The notes: generated by a model not told the origin, from the letters alone. A DNA stretch of 64,000 nucleotides from Saposhnikovia divaricata (GCA_036435485.1 CM071594.1:101025001-101089000), one strand, 5' to 3'. Counted from the stretch's first letter, positions 13,213 through 24,531 are shown. Made by a program: numbers and translations.

Positions 13213-13534
13213 TTAAAAACCCGGTGGTGCATTAGGCTTGAATGCCATGTTTGGCCTAGCATTGTTGTTCCATGAAAAGTTGGGATGATTCCTCCAACCA
13301 GGATTGTATGTATTTGAGTAAGGGTTGTTCTGCTGGTTACTTGAATTCCCCACATTGTTCATTGTATTAGACTGTGATGCATCATGATAGATCAATGGAC
13401 ATTGCTGAGTTGGATGTCCTTCCCCACATGTATCACAAAACATATGAACATTCTGAACTTGATGAGCACGATGAATTGGTTGATGTCTGTCCACTGATAG
13501 AGACTCAAACTGCGATACGTACTCTTGCGTTAAG
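13213..13534 (-). pseudogene. Athila-like gag zinc-finger fragment
   Basis: The minus-strand frame carries CDTCGEGHPTQQCPL, a CCHC-like knuckle, followed by an Asn/Pro-rich tail. The open frame extends upstream to 13611, but the portion beyond about 13534 is translated from the LTR-like insertion. The gag N-terminus is therefore lost. Confidence 0.75.
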
Positions 13535-14838
13535 GTTGTAAAACCCATAACAGCTATCGCAACAAGTAGTAAATAAGTTCGTTCCCACGAGGACTGTTGA
13601 TAAGCTATCAATTACCAATTACTATTTTTCTTCCAATTCAAGTCTAAATAAAAATCAAGCGATGTGTTTACTAAATTACCACTAAACAAATAAAATAAAA
13701 CAATATCGAATAACAAATTCCAAGAGATTGAGAACTAGGCCTTTAACTTCCTCTTATGTTCTTCAACAAGCTTCTCCTTAACCTCTATTCTCGTGGTCTA
13801 ATTGCTAGTCTAAGGCTATCAAGTATTCACAAGGACCTTCCGAATCTCAAGTGACTCTAATTTATGCATTAACTCCCATATTCCTATGTAGAATTTAAAT
13901 ACATAAACAACATTAAGTTTCGCCTTAATTAGACTATCTAGGGTGTTTAAGTATATTCATATCCTAACCACAAATTAATATAAATATTAATCCTAGGTTA
14001 TACTGATTGGGTCTTAACTTAGGTTTTCTCTTCCAAGTCGACCTAAATTACTGATTCAGTCTCAAGGGTGATCAATCTTTGAGAAGCATTAAACGCAAAT
14101 CAATATAAACAATTAATATGACCACAAAAATAGAGAATAGAATACAACTTATATATTAACAAAAGGATCCATTAAAGGCCTAGAGAGAGAATTAGTTCAT
14201 CATCTCAGTAGAAACCAATACACAAGAGTATGTAAACATGATGGAAGAATAAGGAGAAAAGATAAAATCTGTATTCACATCAATCTCTTCTACCCAAGCT
14301 TTTTCCCTTCTTGAGCGTAGCCTCTTTTTCTTCTCTTCTCTAGGAATGTTCAATAATACGTAAAACCTAATAACAATATCTGATTTGTCTATCTGTCTCT
14401 AATAAAAGTATTTTTAATACTTTTTGGAAAAATACAAAATACTTTCCTAAACTGGTTCTGTTTTTCAAGAAAAATTCGTAGCTGTCTTTTATTCAGTACT
14501 TTTGGGCCATTCAAGTTGTATCTGGACACCTGGACCACTTTAGAATGAAATAGAATTCTGTTATCTTCGCGTGGGCTGTTAAATCGTCCAAAACGGACTT
14601 GTGGAACTCAAGATAAAGCCCAAACTGTGAAGATCGCGCGCGCAGCCCAACAAATCCGAATTTCCTCTAAAAAATCTCCAAATTCATCTCTTTATTCTCC
14701 AATCCATCCAAGTTTAGGATTTATTGCTTCCTACATTAAAACATTAAAATTTATTCAATAAAAATCCAATTAAATGCAAATATAATTAATATGAGGAATA
14801 AAATCATGTAAAATACATATAAATATATACTCTATCAA
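13535..14838 (-). mobile_element. LTR-like non-coding insertion in gag
   Basis: On the minus strand it begins TGATAGAGTATATATTTATA at 14838 and ends near 'gctgttatgggttttaca' at about 13535. It has no coding capacity. It includes the segment 'aataagttcgttcccacgag' and looks like a solo LTR or a non-autonomous retroelement. No convincing target duplication was found, so its borders are approximate. Confidence 0.5.
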
Positions 14839-15278
14839 TAGCCGCGTGAAATTGGTGTTTAATTATATTCTGGAAGTTGAGTTGGGCATAAACATATGTT
14901 AATTTAATTACATAATCTATACCATAGTAATTTCGAGAGAAACCTATAATCTTTTAATTTGTGGTTAGTAAACTGTGATTTTGCTATAGTATTACATTGC
15001 TCTATTGACGACATGATCATATTAGGGGGAAGTAGTTATCTTCACTTAACTTCTTGTATTTGAAACTCAATCGATTCTCTTTGACGGTATAATATTTGTT
15101 AGTTAATTTAGTTATAAATTAATTGGTTTAATTAGAAAAACAAAACTCAATGCATGCATTCTATAACTGAATTGTTCGATATTAATTGCAATTTATACGA
15201 ATAGACAGTTCTTGAGGAATGATATCTGGTATTCACTACTATATTACTTGTTTGCGATTAGTGATAGATATTTTTTTA
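14839..15278. other. AT-rich intergenic stretch, nothing recognised
   Basis: No open frame, repeat terminus or RNA gene is apparent between the LTR-like piece and the foldback arm. Confidence 0.6.
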
Positions 15279-15466
15279 GGGTTATTAAGACATCAGCCCT
15301 CGAAGTTTGGCCAAATGTACACATAAACCCTTAAAGTAAAAAAACGTATCTCCGTGCCTCTGAAGTATGTCCTTTGTACATATCGGCCACTTTCACGATC
15401 AAATCGGCCAAAATTTAAATATCGCCGGTGAAGTAGAGGGGTAATATCGGAAACTATGTGTTAATG
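15279..15466 (+). repeat. Left arm of foldback DNA element
   Basis: It begins 'gggttattaagacatcagcc' and its reverse complement recurs at about 18590-18782. The arms carry shared blocks such as 'gtttggccaaatgtac' and 'atcgccggtgaagtagaggg'. The pair looks like the long terminal inverted repeats of a MITE-like element. Both the LTR fragment and the copia fragment lie between them. Confidence 0.8.
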
Positions 15467-16806
15467 TGTAACAGCCCAAGATCCAGGGTCGGGGATCCGG
15501 TCGTCACGGTCTAAATTTCCATCCAAACATCAACGTAAATTAACTTACAAACTTGTGACCCAAAACAATAACATCAAACACACCCGTTATAGTCCCAGAG
15601 ATGAAATTAGAGTAACCAACAAATATTATTAATCACAATTTTGAGTTCTTACAACCTAAAGGAATTACAATTTAACTGTTACAGACTCTTTGCCATCCAT
15701 TTACATAGGTCATACATATAAAAAGTCTGATGAATCAAAACCTGACAGTCTAGCCTACTGGTTGCTCCTACCTCAGCAATGCCGACCATGACATCAGTGG
15801 GCAACCAGATGACTGCTGTCCTTGTTTGCACCTAGTGTGACTTGTGCTGGCCATCAGATCTAGATGTTGTTGTGATATAATAAATAAAGCAAGGGTGAGC
15901 AATAGCCCACCAAAAATAATATGTAACTGGACAATAATATATAACAGTTCTGAAATATCTTTGAAACCATATGCCATGCATTAACGAACATAGTACCAGT
16001 ATAAGGTAAACGATGAAGTTACAAGGTAACTCAAAAATATACTTCTGTGGAAATATCTGCTATGTCAAAGATAAGCAAGATAGCATTATTTATCATAAAA
16101 GAGGAACTTGCAGAAAAATATTGCAATTCCGGATTCAATCGCTTTTTCACCTGCCAACACCGATAGTGTTGCAGAAAATCCCCAACATTTGAAAGGTGAA
16201 CTAATACTGGAGCATTGACGCGCCAGGAGACATAACATTCATGATGATCGGTCGCAGGTTATGCTCCCCACCTCTTGTTCTCTACATGTAGAAGGAAGCA
16301 CCGACGGATTTACTTGTCTACCGCCTTCTGGAACCCCCCGGCCAACGGTTGTGCCATTGCTAGACCGGCGCCACTCGGCCACTTACGCGGCTCCTAGTTT
16401 TTATAGAATCCATGACTCTAAATGTAAAGTTCGTCCCCTTTCCCCAAGTATAATACTTGTTGATAAGACTCCACAAGGTAGTCGTATCTAATTTTCAAAG
16501 GAAAATTCACCCATATTTCCCAAGCTACTGCATGTTAATGGATATCAACTTGTTCTAACACTCTTACCCTTCGAAAGATGATTGGGTACGCAAGATTAAT
16601 TAGATAGATAGCAACCAAGTTGCGAGTGAAAAGAATCGTTTTAGAAAGGTTTTATGACCGGGAAGTCAACAAGATAAATAACATTTCTCAATCAAGGTTC
16701 CCTTATTATTTGAAAGATAGATTCGAATGAAGAATGGAATTTTGAGAACCTTTCTTGATATAATATTAATACTATGAATCCGAAGAATTTTAATATTAAT
16801 AATACG
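15467..16806 (-). mobile_element. LTR fragment related to 58960-60229
   Basis: The minus strand matches the last 1.3 kb of the insertion at 55083-60229, for example 'tcaacaagtattatacttgg' and the stretch 'ttatttatcttgt'. It ends GCTGTTACA at 15467, as that insertion ends GGTGTTACA. At its inner end, 'ggttcccttatta' occurs both in this fragment (16699-16711) and at the junction with the copia gag (16806-16818), which suggests a rearrangement through short homology. Confidence 0.7.
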
Positions 16807-17221
16807 GTTCCCTTATTATCTGTTTCTTGTTTTCTTTAACCTCTTCTGTTCCTTCACATAACACCTCAATATGATCCCACATCTCCTTTGCTGTTTTGCA
16901 AGAGGCTATGTTAGCAAACATTGACAGTTCCATATAATCTATGATTAATAACATGAGATGACTGTCGAGAGCAACCATCTCCTTTTCTGTATCCGTCCAT
17001 TTGGATGGTTCTTTAGGCACATAAGATCTTGGAAAGGTTATAGTTCCAACAGTGTTTTCAGGAATCTCTTGTTGTGGAACAAAGGGACCATTCTTGAGTA
17101 TCTCAGGATATAGAGGATTAGCAGCTTTGATGAACAACTGCATCTTGATCTTCCAGAGGTTATAGTTCTCTTTCTCAAACTTAGGGACCTTCACCGTTCC
17201 TGTAGTCTTTGGTGTATTCAT
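16807..17221 (-). pseudogene. Ty1/copia gag N-terminal fragment
   Basis: About 138 codons from the Met, starting MNTPKTTGTVKVPKFEKENY with the NYNLWKIKM segment typical of copia gag (UBN2 and DUF4219-type). It continues through AKEMWDHIEVLCEGTEEVK and is then cut off at the LTR fragment. It lies 31 bp downstream of the primer site of its own LTR. No zinc finger or pol remains. Confidence 0.82.
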
Positions 17222-17251
17222 GATCGTTTTCTGTTTTTGAATAAACAGCCT

Positions 17252-17263
17252 GCTCTGATACCA
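17252..17263 (-). promoter_or_regulatory. Primer binding site of copia fragment
   Basis: The minus strand reads TGGTATCAGAGC, complementary to initiator Met tRNA, two bases from the LTR end at 17266. Confidence 0.88.
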
Positions 17264-17265
17264 CT

Positions 17266-18571
17266 TGTTGAGTATTGAATACGACTAAAGAATATAGAGG
17301 GGGGTGAATGGATTCTTGAACTTTTCTTTGTTCTTGAATCAGTGTAGCACAATATGTGTTTGTGTGTGTAGATTTGTAAATGCGGATTAAGAACAACACA
17401 AGACACAATATCACTTTAATCTAATATTTTATTAGATAAAGATTTTGCTACAATATGTGAATACAAATGTTAGTATTCTCAGCTTCGTTTTTCTCAGAGA
17501 GATGTTTTCTTTTGTGTATGAAAAACTTAACTTCTAAGGAAGTGAGGCTGTATCCTTATAGAGCATGAATACAACCTACTTACTACAAATAAGGTAGCTA
17601 AACAACTTTACTTTCTAGTATGTCTATCCTTTTTGAGTAAGCATCCAAATGGCTACAGATTTGACTTTGTAAAGCTCTGTTCAGATCCACTTCTTTAGCT
17701 CTTTGTCTCTTGTACATCTCTCCAAGCTTTTTTGTAGGCTTTTCCAAAGTACATTACAGAGTATGGTCCATAAAGTGCTTTAGCTTGTTGCAGGTTTTTG
17801 ACTTGTACAATTCTTCAGTATTTTGTCTCCAAGATTGTATTCGAGAAGTAACTCTGTTGGTTATTCGAGAACTAGAATTGACTTGATCGATAACTCTGAG
17901 TTCTCGAATACTGTTAAACTGTCATATCAAATGACTTCTCGAATAAGTCTTTTCTTCAGGAATCCTTGAGATATCGAATATAGAATTTTACTTATCGAAT
18001 CCCTGAGATATTGAATAGCTTCTTTAGTCCTTGAGATATCGAATAGAGCATTGTCTTGTTGACTCTTAGAGAACTCAAATGATGCTTTGACTTGTTAACT
18101 CCATGAGTTCTCGAATAGAGTATTTAGACATGTCGAATCTCTGAGTTCTCGAATAAGGCTTTGACTAGTTGACCTTCAGAGATATCGAACAGTGTCTTTT
18201 GAGATATCGAATCCCTGACTTCTTGAATGCTAGACTTCTCGAATAGACAAATGTACTTCTCGAATTGGTACTTAGGCAAATTCTTCATTTCTTCAAATCC
18301 CAACTGTGATTATTTGGCAGTCTTTATCTCCTTGCTTGAGGCATGAACCCTGGAACTTCTTTCAAGCATTATTCTTGACTTTATAAGTACAGTTACACAA
18401 CTAGGATTTGATGCTATTACAAGTACAAAACAAATAGAAACTCTACAGCTAGAGGTTCCCTCAGCTAAGAGGTCATGTAGGTAATGCATAGCATTACACA
18501 TACTTAGGCTTGTTATTATATGAGTAAAGGCATGTCTCTGTGACTAACATGTACATTTGTACACATCAACA
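17266..18571 (-). repeat. 5' LTR of copia fragment
   Basis: The 1306-bp LTR starts TGTTGATGTG and ends TACTCAACA on the minus strand. It includes many degenerate copies of a short motif around 'ttctcgaat' and 'gatatcgaat' (17840-18275). No partner LTR is in the window. Confidence 0.75.
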
Positions 18572-18575
18572 CTTG

Positions 18576-18782
18576 AAGTATGTACATTTGTACACATCAG
18601 CGCATAGTTTCCAATATTACCCCTCTACTTCACCGGCGATATTTAAATTTTGGCCGATTTGAATGTGAAAGTGGCCGATATGTACAAAGGACATACTTTA
18701 GGGGCACGGAGGTACGTTTTTTTACTTTAAGGGTTTATGAGTACATTTGGCCAAACTTCGAGGGCCAATGTCTTAATAACCC
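18576..18782 (-). repeat. Right arm of foldback DNA element
   Basis: This is the inverted partner of 15279-15466 and ends 'aagtacatttgg'-like sequence then 'gtcttaataaccc'. The arms differ by scattered substitutions, and this arm retains about 20 extra bases ('gaagtatgtacatttgtaca') of the inner loop. Confidence 0.8.
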
Positions 18783-19403
18783 ATTTTTTTATGATTTGTT
18801 TTTACTTGTTGATTGCATAGAGTCATGTGTTATGAAATGAGCTACTAACCTTGAATCTGATAGAGGTGATAAATTGAAATAGAGATACTAAACTATTACT
18901 CAAAAAGAAGAGATGTATTAAACTAAAGAATTACTTAATTAATTAACAACCAGGCCTACGAGTCACCTGGGTAACTACTACTCAACATTTGAGGTTTAAT
19001 ACGACCCTTTTTCTCACTACCTTATCTAAGTCTCACTACTAGAAAATGTGGATTAGACATCACCCCTTTTACATCGGTTTAAAAAGCCACCGATGTTAAA
19101 GACATTTGTAACATCAGTTATTTTAAAAGCGATGTTAAACATCGTTTTGGACATCGGTTATTAAAATAACCGATGTCTTAATGAAAATTTCAAAAAAAAA
19201 AACACGCGCTTATCTTTTCCCCCCTTAAGAAATTTTATTCCCCGCCTTAGAAACATTTACCATAAATCATTTTCCCACCTTAGAACATATTTTCCCCCAA
19301 ATATTTTCAGACCCTCATCTCTCTCACTCATGTCTCTCACTCTCTCTAATCTTAAAACCGTAACTCTGAAATCTCTCAAATCTTAGTCTCATTCTCGACC
19401 CTC

Positions 19404-19424
19404 TCTCACATCTCTCTCTCTCTC

Positions 19425-19462
<38 letters not shown>

Positions 19463-19492
19463 CCCCCCCCCTCTCTCTCTCTCGACCCTTTC
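19404..19492. repeat. CT microsatellite with C-run
   Basis: A long (CT)n tract interrupted by a run of C residues lies about 370 bp inside the CACTA left end. It resembles pyrimidine-rich 5' leader or promoter sequence and may have come with a captured gene. Confidence 0.9.
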
Positions 19493-19908
19493 ACTCACAT
19501 CTCTCTTGAATCTTAGAACCCTAACTCTCAAATCTCTAAAATCTCAGTCTCACTCTTGACCCTCTCTCTCACACGATTTTAATTTACACAAGCCCTATGG
19601 GTGAACCTAGATTTTCAATTACCTGAACCCTAGCTTCAATTTATGCCTAAATACGTTGATTATCTCCAATTACTAGCTGTGTTTTCTTGCAATTAGTAAG
19701 TATTTTTCAACTTCATTTTAAAGTTTCAGTTTTTGAGTGTTAATTTATCTTTTTTTAACACAAGCACATATATCTATAGAGAGAGAGAGAGATGGAATTT
19801 TACTTTCGGGCGAAGCGGGTACTTAATTAATTTGCTTTTATGTTTGTTTGTTTTGTGTTTGTGTAATATTTAAAATCTAACGAGCTTATTGATAACATTT
19901 AATAGTTC

Positions 19909-20035
19909 ATGGCAAGAATCCAGCACTCGAGTTCGCGGGAGGCGTTGTAGTTGTCACAGCAATTGTCATGCCATTTTGGAAGATAGCTGGCCTAAAGCAT
20001 CCTAGACGACATCGTAAAACAGATTCCAATGTATC
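19909..20035 (+). pseudogene. Possible captured exon, unidentified
   Basis: One frame reads GKNPALEFAGGVVVVTAIV, then an aromatic turn and a basic tail with HPRRHR. That is the pattern of a small membrane-anchored segment. I do not recognise the parent gene. It sits in the CACTA cargo, upstream of the PP2C exon. Confidence 0.35.
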
Positions 20036-20511
20036 TAATTAGTTTGCCTTGTGAAGGAGCTTCTTCTTGTAATATCGACTCCCATGGATCCGAACTAGTA
20101 AATATCCATCTATTTCATGAATTTTAACTATAATTTAATCTGTTGTGTTATGTGTTTGTCGAAATGCCAAACTTAAAGTATTGCACTCCACTTTGTAACT
20201 ACGAGAACAAACATCACTCTCTTCAATTTTGCAACAGAAAGACTGCTTTTTACAAGATTGTTTGATGTGGCTCGTAACAACAAGTACTAATTCTGTTGTG
20301 TCTTAGCCTCCTCTTCCTGTTAAACCCGTAATACGATTAAAATTGTTTATGTTTTTCCTTGCTTTGCATATTACTGTATAAAATTGAGCTTTGGAAAGTC
20401 TCAATTCTTTATATGGGAAAGGGTATGTTTTTTTTATATGGGATACAGGGAAGTGTTAATTTTAGCTTGTTTCATAATCAACTTATTATTTCTCTTTTAT
20501 AAATTATACAG

Positions 20512-20668
20512 TGAAAATCTCTATGTTGCAAATCTTGGTGATTCCCGTGCTGTGTTAGGTAGACTTGTCAAGGCAACAGGGGAAGTTCTTGCAATTCAGC
20601 TTTCAGCAGAACACAACACTCTGTTAAAGACATTACAGGATCTGAAATTTCACTACAGGCCCACATAA
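20512..20668 (+). pseudogene. Captured PP2C protein phosphatase exon
   Basis: After an intron-like acceptor ('ttatacag'), the frame reads NLYVANLGDSRAVLGR and then EVLAIQLSAEHN. This is the GDSR metal-binding core motif and following strand of plant type-2C protein phosphatases, most like the clade with a long insert before the QLS.EHN segment. The fragment runs to a stop after about 50 codons. The rest of the catalytic domain is absent, so no phosphatase activity is expected. Confidence 0.85.
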
Positions 20669-20825
20669 ATTTTGTTATTCACCTGATTTTAGATAGACTA
20701 TACTTTTGAAAAATCTTTGAACACAAATATACCATGGGGTAGCTTAATAATGTTTTCCTTTTGGGACATTATCATTCATAACTACGATATAATTTGCTAA
20801 CCTGTGTTTTGTTTATGGACTGCAG

Positions 20826-21298
20826 GTTCCATGATGGCATTGATTGGATCTTTCCTGGTGATGCTTGTAGTAAGTTTCTGCATTTTAATCCAGTTGTACT
20901 TTCTTGAGTCAATGTTCAATCGAATTCTAGTCATAACTTAATATACTATATACATTTCTGACCTTTGTTCTTTAAATTAATTGTCATTTCTTGAAAAATT
21001 CTCACAACAGGCTCTAATCTTTCCATACATATATTATCTCCGTATAAACCAAGGTCAACTAACAAAGTGCCAGGTTAACATTCAATTTACAATCATTGCC
21101 ATTTTATTTAGTGCCTAGAAGGCGTCATCGTTAAATTGTGCTTGTTATTGTAGCGTACAATGTATATTGTCTTTAAAATTTTTTTGTAATTTCTTTCTGC
21201 AGATTGTAGTTAACATCTTCATACTATTAGTGGGAGTGACTTGTGCAATTATTGGCACATATTCTGCTGTTGTAGACATAATGGAAAAGAAGGCATGA
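20826..21298 (+). pseudogene. Captured amino-acid transporter, three 3' exons
   Basis: Three exon-like pieces are joined by introns with GT-AG borders: 20826-20869 (SMMALIGSFLVMLV), 21011-21073 (ALIFPYIYYLRINQGQL) and 21203-21298 (VVNIFILLVGVTCAIIGTYS, ending at TGA). The phases match across both introns. The pattern of transmembrane segments is that of the last helices of plant AAAP or AVT-type amino-acid transporters. The earlier exons are missing. The family is an inference from residue patterns, without a search. Confidence 0.72.
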
Positions 21299-21879
21299 TT
21301 CAAGTCATGGTAAACATTGCATATCTCTTGGCTATGTTCTATGATCTTGCTACTATTTACCGCTATAAATGCTGGACATATGTAATAACTCATTATGTTT
21401 GAATCCTGTAGCTGTGATCAGATTTAAGTAATTAACAAACTTTACTATTTCTCCCAAATAGGTGATGGACCAAGAAGCAGTTTGGCGTCCAACTTACGTT
21501 CTATGATTTGGGCACCAACCTATTGTTACTAACAACAAGAAGAAAGAGTTTGACCAACTTCACAAAGAAGACCTGATTTGTAACATCAAATTGCATAGTT
21601 AGCTAGTACTTTCATTTTATCCTTTTGGTAATGTAGTAGGGATGAGCTTTGATTTGATAATGTAGTATTGGTTTTACCGTTATATAGTGTGTACTGAATT
21701 GGTTTTTTTGGTAATATATATATGGATTTTGGTTATTTATATTTGATTTTTTGGTTTGTTTGTGGTATTTGTGTGTTTAGAACAAGTAATGTTCAAACTG
21801 TACTACTACAATATTATTTCAAAGACATTAGTTTCTTTTAGAAATTGATTTTAAAGGTTGTGTTAAACATCGTTTATTT

Positions 21880-22090
21880 AATCTACTGATGTCTAAGCTA
21901 GTATTAAACATCAGTTCTCCTATAAAAAAAACCGATGTTAAACAACAGGAAAGACATCAGTTTATTTAAAAGAACCGTTGTGTATATTCATCTTGACATC
22001 GGTTAGAAACCGATGTTGTAGATCCTGACCTTTCTCTACACACGCATAGACATCGGTTTTTTTTGACAACGGCTAAAAACCGTTGTCTAT
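21880..22090. repeat. CACTA right subterminal repeat array
   Basis: Repeated 'aaaccgatgtt' and 'gacatcggtt' motifs occur in both orientations, matching those at 19075-19180. Confidence 0.88.
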
Positions 22091-22370
22091 TGATAGTTTT
22101 CTAGTAGTGTCTTGTCCAACTTTCTTGTACTGCAATTATTTATCTACCCGTGCTATTCCTGAAACCACATCGTACATAAGTGACTGCATTTATGGTTGGT
22201 CTAAAAGATAAGATAAATACTTTTTTTTACTGTGAAATGATATTTTATGTGATTATATTGCAGCTGTGACTGGATACACGCAGAGGTTGAGAGGTTTGAA
22301 GTACTCCGGAGTTCTATATATTTGGTCTAACGCGTAATTATGCTTTGACGCATTTCATCATGAAAAGATT

Positions 22371-22565
22371 ATGCATATCCTTGATTTGGGAACATATGAC
22401 ATTAAAATGGTGACAACAACCAAAGAATATTTGCTTTTATATCTTCGATCGATTTTGGAAGACTTTGCAAAGGTGTTTTGGTATCTGCGCGCAAATTACA
22501 TTGGTCTGGCCGTTGGTGATTATGCTGGAACAACCCCTCACAATCCAACCCCTCATAACGCATAA
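22371..22565 (+). pseudogene. Small open frame upstream of RNase H-like relic, unidentified
   Basis: This 64-codon frame has no domain I recognise. It precedes the RNase H-like frame with a 45-bp gap and may be part of the same decayed gene. A stretch at 22260-22340 also reads as exon-like (GYTQRLRGLKYSG) after 'attgcag', but I cannot assign it. Confidence 0.25.
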
Positions 22566-22610
22566 TTTTATCCATTTAAGTGTGCTCACATTTCAAAGTC
22601 TCCATGTATA

Positions 22611-23114
22611 ATGCTCCGCACGTATGCATCACTTTCGGGAGATAAAGGTGGTTATGGGGATATCTTGTCAGATTTCACTGACAAGTACATGGATTATGGT
22701 AATGGATCTAATGAAAAAATACCTCAAGGGCTGACTTTGGCTGAACGTGTGACCCTGCTAAAATTGCATGCTATCTTAAAAGGCCTGACAAATCTTGTTT
22801 TTATTCAAGAGGCGCAAACAATCCCCAATATTCGTATTCTAACGAATTGCTATAATGCCGTACAAATTATACAGGGTAAACCCGTGGTACAACACATGGC
22901 CACAGCAGATCCTCATACCCACAAATACTATCATCATGTGAGGGATATTATGTGTTATATAGGAGTTGCAATCAAACCGCTATATGACTATTCTGCCAAT
23001 CACATCTTTCGCGATTTGAAAAAAACAAAAAATAGTTACATCTTCAAATTGCGAAATATGTGCCAATCAAACCGCTATATGACTATTATGCCAATCACAT
23101 CTTTCGCGATTTGA
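22611..23114 (+). pseudogene. RNase H-like (RVT_3 type) domain relic
   Basis: The 167-codon frame shows the usual layout of the plant RNase H-like family: first strand GGYGDILSDFTDKYM, a helix LAERVTLLKLHAILKGL, then RILTNCYNAVQIIQGKP where the family usually has a TD or SD acidic residue. It has N in place of that Asp, and a C-terminal basic stretch. Loss of the acidic residue, and the tandem duplication that replaces its 3' end, argue that it is a relic. The family call is moderate. Confidence 0.42.
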
Positions 23115-23155
23115 ATAAAAACAGAATAGTTACACCTTCAAATTGCGAAAGATGT
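22971..23155 (+). repeat. Tandem duplication, about 92 bp, two copies
   Basis: Copies begin 'atcaaaccgctatatgacta' at about 22971 and 23064, with few differences. Each copy holds an internal inverted pair, 'catctttcgcgatttgaa' with 'ttcaaattgcgaaagatgt', so it could fold. Confidence 0.85.
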
Positions 23156-23575
23156 GCTTGACAGAATAGAATTATTATTATTCAACTCCTACTCAATTGT
23201 AAAAGTTATACCATTTTAGTGCGATACTAAAAATTACACCAAATTTGTGCAACATCAAATTTTTAGAGTTTTCAAAATACCAACATTACCATTGTACTAG
23301 TTAAGTGAAACAAATTTCTACCTTATGTGTCCCAACAACTTTTTCACTTTTGTATTTTTAAGCATAAAATATCATTTAAAGTACATTTTTTTTATGTAAC
23401 ATTTGATGTAAATGGGTGGGAGATGATTTTAGATATTATATAATTTTTACACTATTTTGATATAAAAAATATACCAAAATAGTATAATGGGTTGGAGATA
23501 TTCATACAATCCATTTTCTATCATCTTGGTATATATTCCAGCCCATCGAATTCTTCCTACTTACTAGGTCGTTAA
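23156..23575. other. AT-rich intergenic stretch, nothing recognised
   Basis: No frame, repeat end or RNA gene is visible. Confidence 0.6.
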
Positions 23576-23911
23576 GAGCCCGTTTGGCTACAGCTTTAAA
23601 CTGCAGCTTTAAGTGGTTTTTGACTTTAAGTTAAAAATTACCTATTTGTGTAATAAGTCCAAAAATAACTTATAGCACAAAAAACAACTTAAAGTCAGAA
23701 GTTGATAGGAGATAATTTTTTGAAACAACTTATTTGATTTTTTTTATAAAACAAAATATAATCATTCAAATTAACAACTCATATGATTTGTTTTTATTTT
23801 TATATTTTTAATAACTCATAAGTCTTATGTAATGTAAAATTATCCAAACAGATATTGATTTAAAAAATTTTACTTTTCACTTATCACTTTAAGTGACTTT
23901 AAATCATAAAG
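23576..23911. mobile_element. Possible hAT-like MITE fragment
   Basis: It begins 'gagcccgtttggctac', a start often seen in plant hAT-type MITEs. The right end is probably cut by the foldback element at 23926. No target duplication was found. Confidence 0.35.
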
Positions 23912-23925
23912 GGAAATTCTCAATG

Positions 23926-24370
23926 GTATCACTGTACTTTTGACTTTTTCCAGTGGTACCATTACATTTTTGACTCTTCTAAACGGTACCCTTAACAAAT
24001 TGACTTTTTAACAGAAATACCATTTTGTTAGAAAAATGTTATAGAAACGTTTAATAGGGTTTGGGGCCAATATTCAACCTATTTTCTTGTTGCATACTGC
24101 AGTGCATTGGCAAGATTGTTCTTATATTTTTTTAACAGGTTTGGGGCCAACCAGTATTCTTCAAATATATTTTAGAGAAATTCTCAATGGTACCACCGTA
24201 CTTTTTGTTTTTTCCAGTGGTACCATGTCCTTTTTACCCTACTTAACATTTCTATAACATTTTTCTAATAGAATGGTATTTCTGTTAGAAAGTCAATATT
24301 TTAAGGGTACCGTTAAGAGGAGTCAAAAACGTAATGATACCACTGACAAAAGCCAAAAGTACAGTGGTAA
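23926..24370. mobile_element. Foldback (MITE-like) element with 135-bp arms
   Basis: Arms 23926-24060 and 24236-24370 are inverted copies, sharing for example 'cagaaataccatt' and 'gaaaaatgttatagaaa'. A third partial copy in direct orientation is at 24179-24228. The loop repeats 'tttggggccaa' twice. Confidence 0.82.
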
Positions 24371-24395
24371 TATATATATAATATATAATATATAT

Positions 24396-24442
<47 letters not shown>

Positions 24443-24450
24443 TATATATA
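24371..24450. repeat. AT microsatellite
   Basis: An almost pure (AT)n tract directly left of the inverted repeat that flanks the viral insertion. AT tracts are fragile and may have helped the insertion. Confidence 0.95.
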
Positions 24451-24529
24451 TCTCATTTGCAACTGAGATGCTACAAATTTCTGATTTCAAGTTCTGGGGT
24501 TCAGATGTCATTTTCGACCACTTTTTTGG
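24451..24529 (+). repeat. Left inverted repeat flanking viral insert
   Basis: The last about 60 bases ('aaatttctgatttcaagttc' through 'gaccacttttttgg') are near identical to the reverse complement of 28218-28280. The outer part ('ctcatttgcaact') also matches. This is host sequence, not viral. Confidence 0.9.
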
Positions 24530-24531
24530 TT

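Larger units (their letters stand above)
8696..13534 (-). mobile_element. Athila/Tat-like Ty3/gypsy retrotransposon, internal part
   Basis: Minus-strand gag zinc finger, protease, RT, RNase H and integrase are present in gypsy order, with stops and shifts. Both LTRs are missing: the downstream side is interrupted by the chromovirus at 8695, and the gag side by an LTR-like insertion at 13535. Residue patterns such as the DLGAS protease site, FMDD RT motif and long gag-protease linker suit the non-chromodomain Athila/Tat branch. A conserved non-coding sequence around 8950-8975, 'catgggttgcctcccaagaa', lies downstream of the integrase. Confidence 0.88.
19034..22109. mobile_element. CACTA (En/Spm) transposon with captured host exons
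   Basis: Ends are CACTACTAGAAAA and TTTTCTAGTAGTG, flanked by a perfect 3-bp duplication TCT (19031-19033 and 22110-22112). Both subterminal zones hold multiple inverted copies of an 'acatcggtt' / 'aaccgatgt' motif, the usual transposase-binding arrangement. No transposase frame is present, so it would need an autonomous relative. Inside are exon-like fragments of at least two unrelated plant genes, so it is a gene-capturing (Pack-type) CACTA. Confidence 0.93.

Noticed and set aside
24468..24531. BC1 copy 1 extended upstream to a Met at 24468
   Set aside because: The bases 24468-24531 belong to the host inverted repeat, so this Met is accidental to the viral gene.
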